From positions 1 to 64,000 of the forward strand of contig NZ_AULE01000004.1 in assembly GCF_000425125.1 (NCBI RefSeq): a stretch of DNA of 64,000 nt. The letters are read 5' to 3'. How positions within the stretch are numbered: the stretch's first letter is position 1; the number at the start of each line of letters is the position of its first letter. A model generated the notes under the pieces. The model worked only from the letters and a program-made list of their open reading frames with translations, was not told where the DNA came from and did no database searches. A program made the position numbers and the translations under genes. Positions 18,880-28,246 of this stretch are shown piece by piece. The DNA comes from Paenibacillus taiwanensis DSM 18679 (GTDB lineage: Bacteria > Bacillota > Bacilli > Paenibacillales > Paenibacillaceae).

Positions 18880-19536
18880 GTGAGTGTTGACCTCAAAGAA
18901 ATAAGCACGTTTCCATACGATAAGTTGACAGATGAACAGCTTGTAGACGCGGTTCGCGAAGGTGACGGCGATGCACTGGAATATCTGATTAACAAATATC
19001 GGAATTTTGTACGTGCGAAGGCACGCTCCTATTTTCTGATCGGCGCTGACCGGGAGGACATTGTGCAGGAAGGTATGATTGGACTGTACAAGTCTATACG
19101 AGATTTTAAGGGAGACAAGCTCGCATCGTTCAAAGCATTTGCTGAACTCTGTATTACGAGACAGATCATAACTGCGATTAAGACTGCTACGCGACAGAAG
19201 CACATTCCACTTAATTCTTACGTCTCCTTGGACAAACCCATTTACGACGAGGATTCCGACCGGACACTATTGGACGTTATCGGAGGTTCTCGTGTATCAG
19301 ACCCTGAAGAGCTTATTATTAATCAAGAAGAATTTGTTGGCCTTGAAGACAAGATGTCTGAAATATTAAGCGACCTTGAACGAAAGGTGCTTATGCTATA
19401 TTTGGACGGCAGATCCTATCAGGAGATTGCAGTGGATCTCGACCGACATGTGAAGTCTATAGACAATGCCCTACAGCGTGTGAAGCGGAAGCTAGAAAGA
19501 TATTTGGAAGTGCGCGATGGTGGAGAATCGATATAA
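18880..19536 (+). CDS. sigH: RNA polymerase sigma-H factor
   Basis: SigH directs early stationary-phase, competence and sporulation genes. The protein from GTG 18880 is 218 residues, the length of B. subtilis SigH. GGAGGG lies seven bases upstream; a longer in-frame reading from 18781 adds an unlikely leader. Region 2 (DALEYLINKYRNFV, DREDIVQEGMIGLYKSIRDF) and region 4 (LSDLERKVLMLYLDGRSYQEIA) are complete. It ends at its own terminator. The position between rae1 and rpmG-secE-nusG is conserved. Confidence 0.95.
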   Translation: MSVDLKEISTFPYDKLTDEQLVDAVREGDGDALEYLINKYRNFVRAKARSYFLIGADREDIVQEGMIGLYKSIRDFKGDKLASFKAFAELCITRQIITAIKTATRQKHIPLNSYVSLDKPIYDEDSDRTLLDVIGGSRVSDPEELIINQEEFVGLEDKMSEILSDLERKVLMLYLDGRSYQEIAVDLDRHVKSIDNALQRVKRKLERYLEVRDGGESI

Positions 19537-19537
19537 T

Positions 19538-19591
19538 GGAAGTGTTCAGGACACGTGATAACACGCAGTCATCGGGCACTTTCTTTTTTTT
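19538..19591 (+). terminator. Terminator after sigH
   Basis: GGAAGTGTTC (19538-19547) pairs with GGGCACTTTC (19574-19583) through ten pairs, with a smaller inner hairpin, followed by eight Ts. It starts right after the sigH stop. Confidence 0.8.
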
Positions 19592-19788
19592 GAACCGACA
19601 TGTTGATTATCAGAAATGACAAGTTCACGCCTGCTGATCAGGTGAAGTTAACCATGTGGGGTTTAACTCAAACCGCTTTATACCATAATGGGAAAGAGAC
19701 GATTGGAAAAGCGAACCTTTGAGTTATATTCCAGCATTGTATATGATAGAGCAAGGGGCAGAACACCTATTGCGTCAATATCTTTTCA

Positions 19789-19817
19789 TTGACATGAAAT
19801 ACCCTATGTGATAAAGT
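19789..19817 (+). promoter_or_regulatory. Sigma-A promoter of rpmG-secE-nusG
   Basis: A perfect TTGACA (19789-19794), 17 bp, TAAAGT (19812-19817), about 90 bp before the L33 start. The rest of the 370-bp gap between sigH and rpmG shows only the sigH terminator. Confidence 0.75.
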
Positions 19818-19906
19818 GTTTTGGGTAGCCCTAAATATGCGTACGTTTTTAGGAATATATTCCGACGCTTCTTTATCTAAAAAGGTGTCTTCAGGAGGTG
19901 TACAAC

Positions 19907-20056
19907 ATGCGGGTAATTGTTACGATGGCTTGCACTGGCTGCAAACAACGCAACTATACAACTACGAAGAACAAACGTAATCACCCAGACCGCATCGAGT
20001 TGAAGAAATTCTGCAAGTTCTGCAACGAGCATACTTCTCATCGCGAAACAAGATAA
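19907..20056 (+). CDS. rpmG: 50S ribosomal protein L33 (zinc form)
   Basis: A 49-residue protein starting [17 protein letters not shown]. Two CxxC pairs (C9/C12 and C36/C39) make it the zinc-binding form of L33, which binds the large subunit near the E site. TCAGGAGGTG precedes the ATG. It sits directly before secE, the usual place of a second L33 copy in Bacillus (rpmGB). Confidence 0.95.
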   Translation: MRVIVTMACTGCKQRNYTTTKNKRNHPDRIELKKFCKFCNEHTSHRETR

Positions 20057-20076
20057 GTCAGGTGGAGGTGTAGTCC

Positions 20077-20286
20077 GTGGCTTTCTTAGGAAATGTGAAA
20101 CGTAGTTTTGGTTCTATGTTTTCCTTCTTTGCCGACAGCTGGGGCGAATTAAAGAAGGTTCGCTGGCCCAACCGTAAAGAGTTGACAAGCTATACGATCG
20201 TCGTATTGTCCACGGTCATCTTTGTTACGCTCTATTTTTGGGTCCTGGACATCGGGATCTCTGCGATCGTCGAAGCGATTATTTAA
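20077..20286 (+). CDS. secE: Preprotein translocase subunit SecE
   Basis: A single-span member of the SecYEG channel. The 69-residue protein has the conserved amphipathic helix ELKKVRWPNRKEL followed by one membrane segment (about 40-62). The start is GTG 20077 with GGAGGTG upstream. secE lies next to nusG as in most bacteria; its partner secY is at 48348. Confidence 0.94.
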   Translation: MAFLGNVKRSFGSMFSFFADSWGELKKVRWPNRKELTSYTIVVLSTVIFVTLYFWVLDIGISAIVEAII

Positions 20287-20310
20287 TAAAAGTCCCAAGG
20301 TGGCTTCAGT

Positions 20311-20844
20311 ATGGAAAAAAGATGGTACGTTGTCCATACCTATTCAGGGTATGAAAACAAAGTCAAAGCCAATTTGGAAAAGCGCGTCGAATCCATGGGC
20401 ATGGAAGACAAGATATTCCGCGTTCTTGTTCCGATGGAAGAAGAGCTGGTAAACAAAGACGGTAAGAAGAAGACTGTCATGCGTAAAGTTTACCCAGGTT
20501 ATGTTCTTGTTGAAATGGTTCAAACGGATGAGTCTTGGTACGTTGTGCGTAATACGCCAGGCGTAACTGGATTTGTCGGTTCCACAGGCTCGGGTTCCAA
20601 GCCGACTGCATTGCTTCCAGAAGAAGTTGAACAGATTCTGAAAACAATGGGCATGGAAGAACCGAGAATGACGGTTGAGTTCGAACTGAAAGAATCAGTG
20701 CGCATCAAAGTTGGTCCTTTTGCGAACTTTGTTGGTACAGTCGAAGAAATCGTGACCGAGAAGCAGAAGCTTAAGGTTCACGTAAACATGTTTGGTCGAG
20801 AAACCCCGCTTGAGTTGGATTACCACCAAGTGGAGAAGATTTAA
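20311..20844 (+). CDS. nusG: Transcription elongation and antitermination factor NusG
   Basis: NusG binds RNA polymerase and affects pausing and coupling with ribosomes. The 177-residue protein has the NGN domain (WYVVHTYSGYENKVKANLE; TPGVTGFVG) and a C-terminal KOW domain (VGPFANFVGTVEEI). It starts 25 bp after secE. Confidence 0.97.
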   Translation: MEKRWYVVHTYSGYENKVKANLEKRVESMGMEDKIFRVLVPMEEELVNKDGKKKTVMRKVYPGYVLVEMVQTDESWYVVRNTPGVTGFVGSTGSGSKPTALLPEEVEQILKTMGMEEPRMTVEFELKESVRIKVGPFANFVGTVEEIVTEKQKLKVHVNMFGRETPLELDYHQVEKI

Positions 20845-20921
20845 TAGATCTTATCGGTTTCTGTTGCGGATAAGCACGTTTGTGCCGAAGACCGCATAAC
20901 TAGCGCAAGGAGGTGTTCCAC

Positions 20922-21347
20922 GTGGCAAAGAAAGTCATTAAAGTGGTCAAGTTGCAAATTCCAGCGGGTAAGGCGAATCCTGCACCTCCTGTAGGTCCAG
21001 CATTGGGTCAAGCAGGGGTTAACATCATGGCGTTCACAAAGGAATTTAATGCGAGAACAGCAGATCAAGTTGGTTTGATTATTCCAGTTGAGATTTCTGT
21101 ATTCGAAGACCGTTCCTTTACGTTCATCACTAAAACTCCACCGGCTGCTGTTTTGTTGAAAGTAGCAACTAAGGTAGAGAAAGGTTCCGGCGAACCTAAC
21201 AAGAAAAAAGTAGCAACTGTTAAGCGCGACGTAGTTCGTCAAATCGCTGAACAGAAAATGGCTGACCTGAATGCAGCTTCCGTTGAAGCAGCAATGCGTA
21301 TGGTTGAAGGTACAGCTCGCAGCATGGGTATCGTAGTAGAAGACTAA
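20922..21347 (+). CDS. rplK: 50S ribosomal protein L11
   Basis: L11 forms part of the GTPase-associated centre and is needed for the stringent response via RelA. The 141-residue product has the N-terminal [13 protein letters not shown] segment and the C-terminal RNA-binding domain. The start is GTG 20922, six bases after AAGGAGGTG; it is nine bases inside the longest reading frame. The 77-bp leader after nusG may bear regulatory structure, but I cannot define one. Confidence 0.97.
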   Translation: MAKKVIKVVKLQIPAGKANPAPPVGPALGQAGVNIMAFTKEFNARTADQVGLIIPVEISVFEDRSFTFITKTPPAAVLLKVATKVEKGSGEPNKKKVATVKRDVVRQIAEQKMADLNAASVEAAMRMVEGTARSMGIVVED

Positions 21348-21407
21348 TTCCCGTCTTCGTACGCAGTGGGAGGTTAATCCGTTACTACCACAAAGGAGGA
21401 AAAGAAC

Positions 21408-22100
21408 ATGGCATCTCATGGTAAAAAATATGTTGAAGCTGCAAAGTTGATCGACAAAGAAGCAACTTATGAAGCTTCTGAAGCCATTGAATTGGTGAAG
21501 AAAGCAGCAGCAGCGAAATTTGACGAAACAGTTGAAGTGGCTGTTCGTTTGGGTGTAGACCCTCGTAAACAAGATCAGGCTGTTCGTGGTGTAGTTGTAT
21601 TGCCACACGGTACTGGTAAAACTAAACGCGTTCTCGTGTTTGCAAAAGGCGAGAAAGTGAAAGAAGCAGAAGCAGCTGGTGCGGATTATGTTGGCGACCA
21701 AGAGCTCATCAACAAAATTCAACAAGGTTGGTTCGACTTCGATGTCTGCGTAGCAACACCAGACATGATGAGTGAAGTAGGTAAATTGGGACGTATCCTT
21801 GGTGGTAAAGGTCTCATGCCTAACCCTAAAGCCGGTACGGTTACTTTTGATGTTACTAAAGCTGTTCAAGAAATTAAAGCTGGTAAAATCGAGTATCGTC
21901 TGGATAAAGCAGGCCAAATTCACGCACCTATCGGTAAAGTATCTTTCAGTGCTGAACAGTTGAATGACAACTTGAAAGCTTTGATCGATGCATTGAACCG
22001 TGCTAAGCCGGCAGCGGCTAAAGGTGTATACATGAAAAACATCGCGATCTCTTCGACGATGGGCCCTGCAGCTCGCGTTAACACTGCAACTTATCGTTAA
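21408..22100 (+). CDS. rplA: 50S ribosomal protein L1
   Basis: L1 forms the mobile stalk that helps release deacylated tRNA; in other bacteria it also represses its own mRNA. The 230-residue protein shows [14 protein letters not shown] and [27 protein letters not shown] precedes the ATG. It forms a pair with rplK. Confidence 0.97.
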   Translation: MASHGKKYVEAAKLIDKEATYEASEAIELVKKAAAAKFDETVEVAVRLGVDPRKQDQAVRGVVVLPHGTGKTKRVLVFAKGEKVKEAEAAGADYVGDQELINKIQQGWFDFDVCVATPDMMSEVGKLGRILGGKGLMPNPKAGTVTFDVTKAVQEIKAGKIEYRLDKAGQIHAPIGKVSFSAEQLNDNLKALIDALNRAKPAAAKGVYMKNIAISSTMGPAARVNTATYR

Positions 22101-22189
22101 GATAAATGCTGCTCAATTGGTAAGTAACGGATACGGTTGACATGGTTCGACTGGACGTGTTACTCTAATAGAGTTGTTAATGACGACGT

Positions 22190-22350
22190 AAATAACATTG
22201 AATAATCGTACCGTAGACAGTAGGTGCCGAGAGGCTTAATCCCCTACCGAGGTGTTCGAATAGACTGAGTGCGAAGGTGTGCGTTGTATACGTACCTCGT
22301 ACACCAATCGCTTCGTAATGCCTCTGTAGTTAGCTACAGAGGCTTTTCTC
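22190..22350 (+). promoter_or_regulatory. L10 leader (autoregulatory) with attenuator
   Basis: The 313-bp gap before rplJ contains the hallmark of the Bacillota L10 leader: CAGTAGGTGCCGAGAGGCTT followed by CCCTACCGAGGTG, the kink-turn region bound by L10-L12. Downstream, GCCTCTGTAG (22320-22329), loop TTAG, CTACAGAGGC (22334-22343) and TTTT form a factor-independent terminator. Excess L10 would favour termination. The rest of the gap (22101-22189) shows no gene. Confidence 0.85.
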
Positions 22351-22413
22351 ATGCTCGGGTAGGAAGAACGGATGTAATACGGTTGATCATGAAATATGTA
22401 GGAGGTGTATCGA

Positions 22414-22917
22414 GTGGCAAACGCGAAAGTGATTGAATCCAAACAACAAGCTGTTACCGAGATTGCTGGTAAATTGCGTGATAGCGTGACAACAGTTGTT
22501 GCTGACTACCGTGGTTTGAGCGTTGCGCAAGTGACAGAACTTCGTAAGCAACTTCGTGAAGCTGGTATCGAGTTCCAAGTATTGAAAAATACATTGGTTC
22601 GTCGTGCTACTGCTGCAGCTGAGTTGACTGAACTTGACGAAGCATTGACTGGTCCTACAGCAATCGCATTCAGCCGTGAAGACGCAGTTGCTCCTGCGAA
22701 AATCTTGAACGATTTCGCAAAGAAAAACGAAGCCCTTGAAATCAAAGGTGGTATAGTAGAAGGTCGCGTTGTAGACGTTGACCAAATCAAAGCGTTGGCA
22801 GCATTGCCTTCCCGCGATGGTTTGTTGTCCATGTTGCTCAGCGTGCTCCAAGCTCCTGTGCGCAACTTTGCATTGGCAGTCAAAGCAGTCGCAGAGAAGA
22901 ACGAAGCCGAAGCGTAA
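22414..22917 (+). CDS. rplJ: 50S ribosomal protein L10
   Basis: L10 anchors L7/L12 dimers to the ribosome stalk and, bound to its own leader, regulates this operon. The product from GTG 22414 is 167 residues, with AGGAGGTG six bases upstream. Typical features are [19 protein letters not shown] near the start and a long C-terminal helix for L12 binding. rplL follows after 68 bp. Confidence 0.97.
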   Translation: MANAKVIESKQQAVTEIAGKLRDSVTTVVADYRGLSVAQVTELRKQLREAGIEFQVLKNTLVRRATAAAELTELDEALTGPTAIAFSREDAVAPAKILNDFAKKNEALEIKGGIVEGRVVDVDQIKALAALPSRDGLLSMLLSVLQAPVRNFALAVKAVAEKNEAEA

Positions 22918-22985
22918 GCAACGCCTTCTATTGGAATCTAGCGGCAGTATCATAAAATATGAAAACATTGATGGAGGTTACTATA

Positions 22986-23348
22986 ATGAGCAAAGAGCAA
23001 ATCTTGGAAGCCATTAAAGGCATGTCCGTATTGGAATTGAATGATCTTGTTAAAGCAATCGAAGAAGAATTCGGCGTAACAGCAGCTGCTCCAGTAGCAG
23101 TTGTAGCTGGTGGCGGAGCAGAAGCAGCAGCAGAGCAATCCGAATTCGACGTAATCTTGACTAGCGCTGGCGCTGGTAAGATCAACGTTATCAAAGTAGT
23201 TCGCGAAATCACTGGTCTTGGCTTGAAAGAAGCTAAAGAAGTAGTAGACAACGCTCCTAAAGCAATCAAAGAAAAAGTAAGCAAAGAAGACGCTGAAGCT
23301 ATCAAAGCTAAGCTTGAAGAAGCAGGCGCATCTGTAGAAGTGAAGTAA
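22986..23348 (+). CDS. rplL: 50S ribosomal protein L7/L12
   Basis: The multicopy stalk protein that recruits translation GTPases. The 120-residue protein has an N-terminal dimerisation part, an Ala/Gly-rich hinge (about 37-55) and the C-terminal domain with [23 protein letters not shown] 22986 follows GGAGGT. Last gene before a perfect inverted repeat. Confidence 0.97.
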   Translation: MSKEQILEAIKGMSVLELNDLVKAIEEEFGVTAAAPVAVVAGGGAEAAAEQSEFDVILTSAGAGKINVIKVVREITGLGLKEAKEVVDNAPKAIKEKVSKEDAEAIKAKLEEAGASVEVK

Positions 23349-23365
23349 TAACCACTTCTGTAAGT

Positions 23366-23398
23366 ACAAACCCCTTGAAGAATCTTCAAGGGGTTTGT
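23366..23398 (+). terminator. Terminator after rplL
   Basis: ACAAACCCCTTGAAGA and TCTTCAAGGGGTTTGT are perfectly complementary around one base. The T-run is short (TTTGTTG), so termination may be partial and allow read-through to the methyltransferase gene. Confidence 0.75.
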
Positions 23399-23494
23399 TG
23401 TCTAGGATACGAAAGAGAAGTCTTGGTAATCCTCGTAGTTATGACGCGCCCTAGACAATGAACGCACGTGCTTACCGATGATGGAGGTGGACAT

Positions 23495-24103
23495 ATGGCA
23501 CACTATTATAGCAAGCATCAGGAAGTTGGTCATGATCGCAAGCAACTGCAATTTACATTGCGGGGCTACCCGCTGAGATTTGTGTCCGATGCTGGCGTAT
23601 TTTCAAAAGATAGCATTGATTATGGTAGTAGAGTATTAATCGAACAGTTAGATATACCATCGAATGCGAAGGTGCTTGATGTTGGTTGTGGTTATGGGCC
23701 TATCGGGTTAACGGCAGCTAAATTGGCTTCTGAAGGCCATGTTGTGATGGTGGACGTAAATGATCGGGCGTTGGCGTTAGCGCGCGAGAATGCAGCTGCG
23801 AACGGGATCTCTAATGTAACGATTCAAGCAAGCGATGGTTTAACAGCATTGGGTGAGCTTCGCTTTGATGTTATTATAACGAATCCGCCAATTCGAGCAG
23901 GCAAAGAGGTAGTGCATCGCATTTTTGAGGAATCTTATGAGCATTTGAACGCAGGTGGGTGCTTATGGATTGTTATTCAGAAGAAGCAAGGGGCTCCCTC
24001 AGCTGAGGCGAAGCTGCTGACGCTCTTTGGTGAAGGGCAAGTAACGGAAGTTGTTAAGGACAAAGGGTACCGTGTATTTAGGGCGACAAAAGAACTGGGA
24101 TGA
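23495..24103 (+). CDS. RsmC-like class I SAM-dependent methyltransferase (YbxB type)
   Basis: A probable rRNA guanine-N2 methyltransferase of the RsmC/RlmG type, by family. The 202-residue protein has the SAM-binding motif KVLDVGCGYGPIGLTAAK and the catalytic-type NPPIRAGKEVVHRIFEE motif. ATG 23495 follows GGAGGTGG; the longer frame from 23468 has no better site. It lies between rplL and rpoB, the same place as B. subtilis ybxB. The exact target is not known from the sequence. Confidence 0.87.
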   Translation: MAHYYSKHQEVGHDRKQLQFTLRGYPLRFVSDAGVFSKDSIDYGSRVLIEQLDIPSNAKVLDVGCGYGPIGLTAAKLASEGHVVMVDVNDRALALARENAAANGISNVTIQASDGLTALGELRFDVIITNPPIRAGKEVVHRIFEESYEHLNAGGCLWIVIQKKQGAPSAEAKLLTLFGEGQVTEVVKDKGYRVFRATKELG

Positions 24104-24143
24104 ATTACAATATGAAAATAAGTATGAAAATCTCAATTCTAAG

Positions 24144-24172
24144 TTGACTGCGCATGCCCAATGTGGTATTAT
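24144..24172 (+). promoter_or_regulatory. Sigma-A promoter upstream of rpoB
   Basis: TTGACT (24144-24149), 17 bp, TATTAT (24167-24172). It would give rpoB-rpoC a transcript of their own with a leader of about 330 bases. Confidence 0.7.
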
Positions 24173-24299
24173 TATAAAATGTCAGTATTAGGATGGACTT
24201 CATGTCTTTACTTTGCTAAAATGTCAAGCCTTTTTTTGAAAAGGATGCATACATTTTCGTTATATGACGTATAATGTTTACATTTTGGGTAAATCTATC

Positions 24300-24400
24300 G
24301 ATATGAAGTGTAGTGAGACAACCCAGAAACGACGGCACGGAGAAACGGCGTCCATCGCAACTTGCGTTTTGTCGTGAACGTGCGTTTTTCTTTTTGTCCC
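24300..24400 (+). other. Possible structured rpoB leader
   Basis: The 409-bp gap before rpoB has no gene. After the promoter, a stretch with GCACG (24335-24339) and CGTGC (24379-24383), and ACGAC (24330-24334) and GTCGT (24371-24375), can fold, and is followed by T-rich GTTTTTCTTTTTG. This may be a weak attenuator in the rpoB leader; pairing is imperfect. Confidence 0.3.
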
Positions 24401-24512
24401 TCTTTTTCCATTTTATCACGTTTTCTGAGTCTCTTTCGTGGACTTTATTATAAAGGATATCGAAAAGGATTCGCAATCCATTTTTTAAGTAGACATGAGG
24501 GGTGAGTATAAG

Positions 24513-27500
24513 TTGGCAGGACATCTTGTTCATTATGGACGACGCACTCGGCGCAGCTATGCGCGCATCAAAGAGGTTCTCGAAGTTCCGAACTTGATTG
24601 AAATCCAACAGAAATCGTACCAATGGTTTTTGGATGAAGGATTGCGAGAGATGTTCCAAGACATATCTCCGATTCAGGATTTCACAGGTAATCTCGTTCT
24701 GGAGTTTATCGATTACAGCTTAGGTGAACCGAAATATTCGGTCGATGATTCTAAGGAACGCGATGTAACATATGCGGCACCACTCCGTGTGAAGGTGCGA
24801 CTTCTCAACAAAGACACCGGCGAAGTGAAGGAACAAGAAGTATTTATGGGTGATTTCCCACTCATGACGGAAACAGGAACGTTCATCATCAACGGTGCGG
24901 AACGTGTCATTGTCAGCCAGTTAGTTCGTTCCCCGAGTGTCTATTTCAGTACGAAGGTTGACAAGAACGGTAAGAAGACATACACAGCTACGGTTATTCC
25001 TAACCGCGGTGCGTGGCTTGAACTTGAAACCGACGCAAAAGACATCATTTACGTTCGTATCGACCGCACACGTAAAATTCCGGTAACTGTGCTGCTTCGC
25101 GCACTTGGTTTTGGAACTGACGAGCAAATTTTAGAATTGCTCGGTCACGACGAATATATTCGTAATACGCTGGACAAAGACAACACGGATTCAACGGAGA
25201 AAGCGCTCATTGAAATTTACGAGCGGCTTCGTCCAGGTGAGCCTCCTACGTTGGAAAACGCTAGAAGCTTGCTGATTGCCCGTTTCTTTGATCCGAAGCG
25301 TTACGATCTGGCGAATGTCGGTCGTTACAAAATAAATAAAAAGCTTCACATTAAAAACCGACTCTTCAATCAAAAGTTAGCACAAACACTTGTTGATCCA
25401 GATACGGGAGAGATCGTTGCAGAAGCAGGTCAAATGATTGACCGTCGTTTGCTGGACGAAATTTTACCGCGTCTTGAGAGCAATGTCGGCTTTAAGACTT
25501 ATCAGGTTGCCGGCGGTGTGTTGGATTCGGATGATATTCCGCTCCAATGTATTGATGTATACTCTCCAATTGAAGACGGAAAAATCGTGAAAGTTATTGC
25601 CAACGGCTTGATTGACAAGTCCGTTAAACATATTACGCCTGCGGATATTATCGCATCGATTAACTACTTTATCGATTTGCTGCATGGCATCGGCAGCACG
25701 GACGACATCGACCATCTCGGTAATCGTCGTTTGCGCTCAGTAGGTGAATTGTTGCAGAACCAATTCCGTATCGGATTGTCTCGTATGGAACGTGTTGTGC
25801 GCGAGCGGATGTCCATTCAGGATGCTAATGTGATCACGCCGCAAGCATTGATCAACATTCGCCCAGTAATTGCTTCGATTAAGGAGTTCTTCGGAAGCTC
25901 CCAGTTGTCGCAGTTTATGGATCAGACGAACCCACTGGCTGAATTAACACACAAACGTCGTCTATCTGCACTCGGACCTGGTGGTCTGACGCGTGAGCGC
26001 GCGGGCTTTGAAGTTCGTGACGTCCATCCGTCGCACTATGGACGTATGTGTCCGATCGAGACCCCAGAGGGACCGAACATCGGTTTGATCAACTCCTTGT
26101 CCACGTTTGCACGTGTGAACGAGTATGGCTTCATTGAGGCACCGTATCGTTGGGTAGATCCGAAGACTGGTCGTGTAACCGATCATATCGATTACATGAC
26201 AGCAGACGAAGAAGACAACTATGTTGTTGCCCAAGCGAATGCGCCATTAAATGATGATGGTACATTCCGTGATGAGACAGCGATTGTTCGTTACAACAAA
26301 CAATCAGACAACATTTTGACGATGCCTACCGATCGTGTAGATTACATGGATGTATCTCCTAAGCAGGTTGTGTCAGTTGCGACAGCGCTCATTCCGTTCC
26401 TCGAGAACGATGACTCCAACCGTGCGCTCATGGGATCAAACATGCAACGCCAGGCGGTACCGCTTCTGATACCGCAAGCGCCGTTCGTAGGTACGGGAAT
26501 GGAACACAAATCCGCTAAGGACTCCGGTGTGTGCATCGTGTCCAAAATTAACGGGATTGTGGAACGTGTCAGCTCCAATGAGATCAATGTTCGTCATATT
26601 GAAGTAATTGACGGCCGCGAGGTTCGCGGTGATCTTGTTAAACATAAGTTACAGAAATTTATGCGTTCTAACCAAGGAACGTGCATCAACCAACGTCCGC
26701 TTGCTCGTAAAGGCGATATTGTCAAAGTTGGCGATATTTTGGCGGATGGACCTTCCACTGAAATGGGCGAATTGGCGCTTGGACGTAACGTTGTCGTTGC
26801 GTTTATGACGTGGGAAGGTTACAACTACGAGGATGCGATTCTTCTCTCCGAGAAGCTTGTGAAAGAAGACGTATATACTTCGATTCATATCGAAGAATAT
26901 GAGTCTGAAGCACGTGATACGAAGCTCGGACCGGAAGAAATTACGCGTGATATTCCAAACGTAGGGGAAGAAGCGTTGAAAAATCTCGACGAGCGCGGAA
27001 TTATCCGTGTCGGCGCAGAGATCAAAGCAGGGGACATTCTCGTTGGTAAAGTAACCCCTAAAGGTGTTACAGAACTGACAGCAGAAGAACGCCTCTTGCA
27101 TGCTATTTTTGGTGAGAAAGCACGTGAAGTACGTGATACATCACTCCGCGTACCACATGGTACTGACGGTATCGTTGTTGACGTTAAAGTGTTTACTCGT
27201 GAAAATGGCGATGAGCTGCCGCCGGGTGTTAATCAACTCGTACGTGTATACATCGCTCAAAAACGTAAAATCTCTGAAGGCGATAAGATGGCGGGACGTC
27301 ACGGTAACAAGGGTGTCATCGCTCGTATCTTGCCAGAAGAAGATATGCCATTCCTGCCAGATGGAACACCAGTTCAAGTTGTATTGAACCCGTTGGGCGT
27401 TCCTTCCCGTATGAATATCGGTCAGGTACTCGAGGTTCACTTGGGTATGGCTGCTCGATATCTTGGCTTCCATGCTGCGACACCGGTATTTGACGGTGCA

Positions 27501-28055
27501 ACAGAGTATGACGTGTTTGATACGATGGAAGAAGCAGGTATGCAACGTAATGGTAAGACTGTCTTGTATGATGGTCGAACCGGAGAATCGTTCGAACGTG
27601 AAGTTACCGTCGGTGTCATGTACATGATCAAACTGGCACACATGGTTGACGATAAGATTCATGCTCGTTCTACTGGACCATATTCACTCGTTACGCAGCA
27701 GCCGCTTGGTGGTAAAGCACAGTTCGGTGGACAGCGCTTCGGTGAGATGGAAGTATGGGCACTTGAAGCATATGGTGCGGCATATACATTGCAAGAAATT
27801 CTTACAGTCAAGTCTGATGACGTAGTCGGCCGCGTGAAGACTTACGAATCCATCGTTAAAGGTGAGAATGTACCGGAGCCAGGCGTTCCTGAATCATTCA
27901 AAGTTTTGATTAAAGAGCTGCAAAGCTTAGGTATGGACGTTAAGATCTTGACTGAAAACGAAGAAGAAATCGAAATGCGTGAATTCGATGAGGATGAAGA
28001 AGCGCCTCAAGACAAGCTGAACTTGGGCTTGGAAGATGACTACGCAATCGAATAA
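24513..28055 (+). CDS. rpoB: RNA polymerase beta subunit
   Basis: Catalytic core subunit of RNA polymerase. TTG 24513 gives 1180 residues starting [11 protein letters not shown], like B. subtilis RpoB; GAGGGGTGA lies seven bases upstream, while ATG 24495 has no site. The rifampicin pocket ([16 protein letters not shown] and [13 protein letters not shown]) has the sensitive-type residues. Downstream are the invariant EGYNYEDAI and [11 protein letters not shown]. The C-terminus is acidic. rpoC follows after an unusually structured 191-bp gap. Confidence 0.98.
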   Translation: MAGHLVHYGRRTRRSYARIKEVLEVPNLIEIQQKSYQWFLDEGLREMFQDISPIQDFTGNLVLEFIDYSLGEPKYSVDDSKERDVTYAAPLRVKVRLLNKDTGEVKEQEVFMGDFPLMTETGTFIINGAERVIVSQLVRSPSVYFSTKVDKNGKKTYTATVIPNRGAWLELETDAKDIIYVRIDRTRKIPVTVLLRALGFGTDEQILELLGHDEYIRNTLDKDNTDSTEKALIEIYERLRPGEPPTLENARSLLIARFFDPKRYDLANVGRYKINKKLHIKNRLFNQKLAQTLVDPDTGEIVAEAGQMIDRRLLDEILPRLESNVGFKTYQVAGGVLDSDDIPLQCIDVYSPIEDGKIVKVIANGLIDKSVKHITPADIIASINYFIDLLHGIGSTDDIDHLGNRRLRSVGELLQNQFRIGLSRMERVVRERMSIQDANVITPQALINIRPVIASIKEFFGSSQLSQFMDQTNPLAELTHKRRLSALGPGGLTRERAGFEVRDVHPSHYGRMCPIETPEGPNIGLINSLSTFARVNEYGFIEAPYRWVDPKTGRVTDHIDYMTADEEDNYVVAQANAPLNDDGTFRDETAIVRYNKQSDNILTMPTDRVDYMDVSPKQVVSVATALIPFLENDDSNRALMGSNMQRQAVPLLIPQAPFVGTGMEHKSAKDSGVCIVSKINGIVERVSSNEINVRHIEVIDGREVRGDLVKHKLQKFMRSNQGTCINQRPLARKGDIVKVGDILADGPSTEMGELALGRNVVVAFMTWEGYNYEDAILLSEKLVKEDVYTSIHIEEYESEARDTKLGPEEITRDIPNVGEEALKNLDERGIIRVGAEIKAGDILVGKVTPKGVTELTAEERLLHAIFGEKAREVRDTSLRVPHGTDGIVVDVKVFTRENGDELPPGVNQLVRVYIAQKRKISEGDKMAGRHGNKGVIARILPEEDMPFLPDGTPVQVVLNPLGVPSRMNIGQVLEVHLGMAARYLGFHAATPVFDGATEYDVFDTMEEAGMQRNGKTVLYDGRTGESFEREVTVGVMYMIKLAHMVDDKIHARSTGPYSLVTQQPLGGKAQFGGQRFGEMEVWALEAYGAAYTLQEILTVKSDDVVGRVKTYESIVKGENVPEPGVPESFKVLIKELQSLGMDVKILTENEEEIEMREFDEDEEAPQDKLNLGLEDDYAIE

Positions 28056-28064
28056 TAGTAATAC

Positions 28065-28210
28065 TCGTGCTAACGATGGTAGACAGCAAGATGCTGACTG
28101 CCATCGTTACACGATATTGGCCGTCTATTCTGGAAATCACTGATTTCCGGGTCAAGACGCTCTCTCGAAATAGACCGAAGTTCACTAGGCCGTCTATTTC
28201 AAGTAGACGG
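28065..28210 (+). other. Structured rpoB-rpoC intercistronic region with alternative hairpins
   Basis: First, AACGATGG (28072-28079) pairs with CCATCGTT (28101-28108), with an inner CAGCA/TGCTG stem. Then the motif CCGTCTATT occurs twice (28120-28128 and 28190-28198). Between them lies GAAATAGACCG (28167-28177), which can pair with either copy. The second copy can instead pair with TAGACGG (28204-28210) around a seven-base loop. These pairings exclude each other in part. No T-run follows, so a role in mRNA processing, stability or rpoC translation is more likely than termination. Confidence 0.6.
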
Positions 28211-28246
28211 TGATCTCAAGTACAGATTAAGGAGGGTCGCTCCTAG

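Noticed and set aside
20841-21923. 360-codon reverse frame opposite rplK-rplA
   Set aside because: Spans two real ribosomal genes and their gap; Phe/Cys-rich as expected of an antisense shadow.
25860-26090. Rifampicin-resistance substitutions in rpoB
   Set aside because: The cluster I and II residues ([21 protein letters not shown]) are the usual sensitive type.
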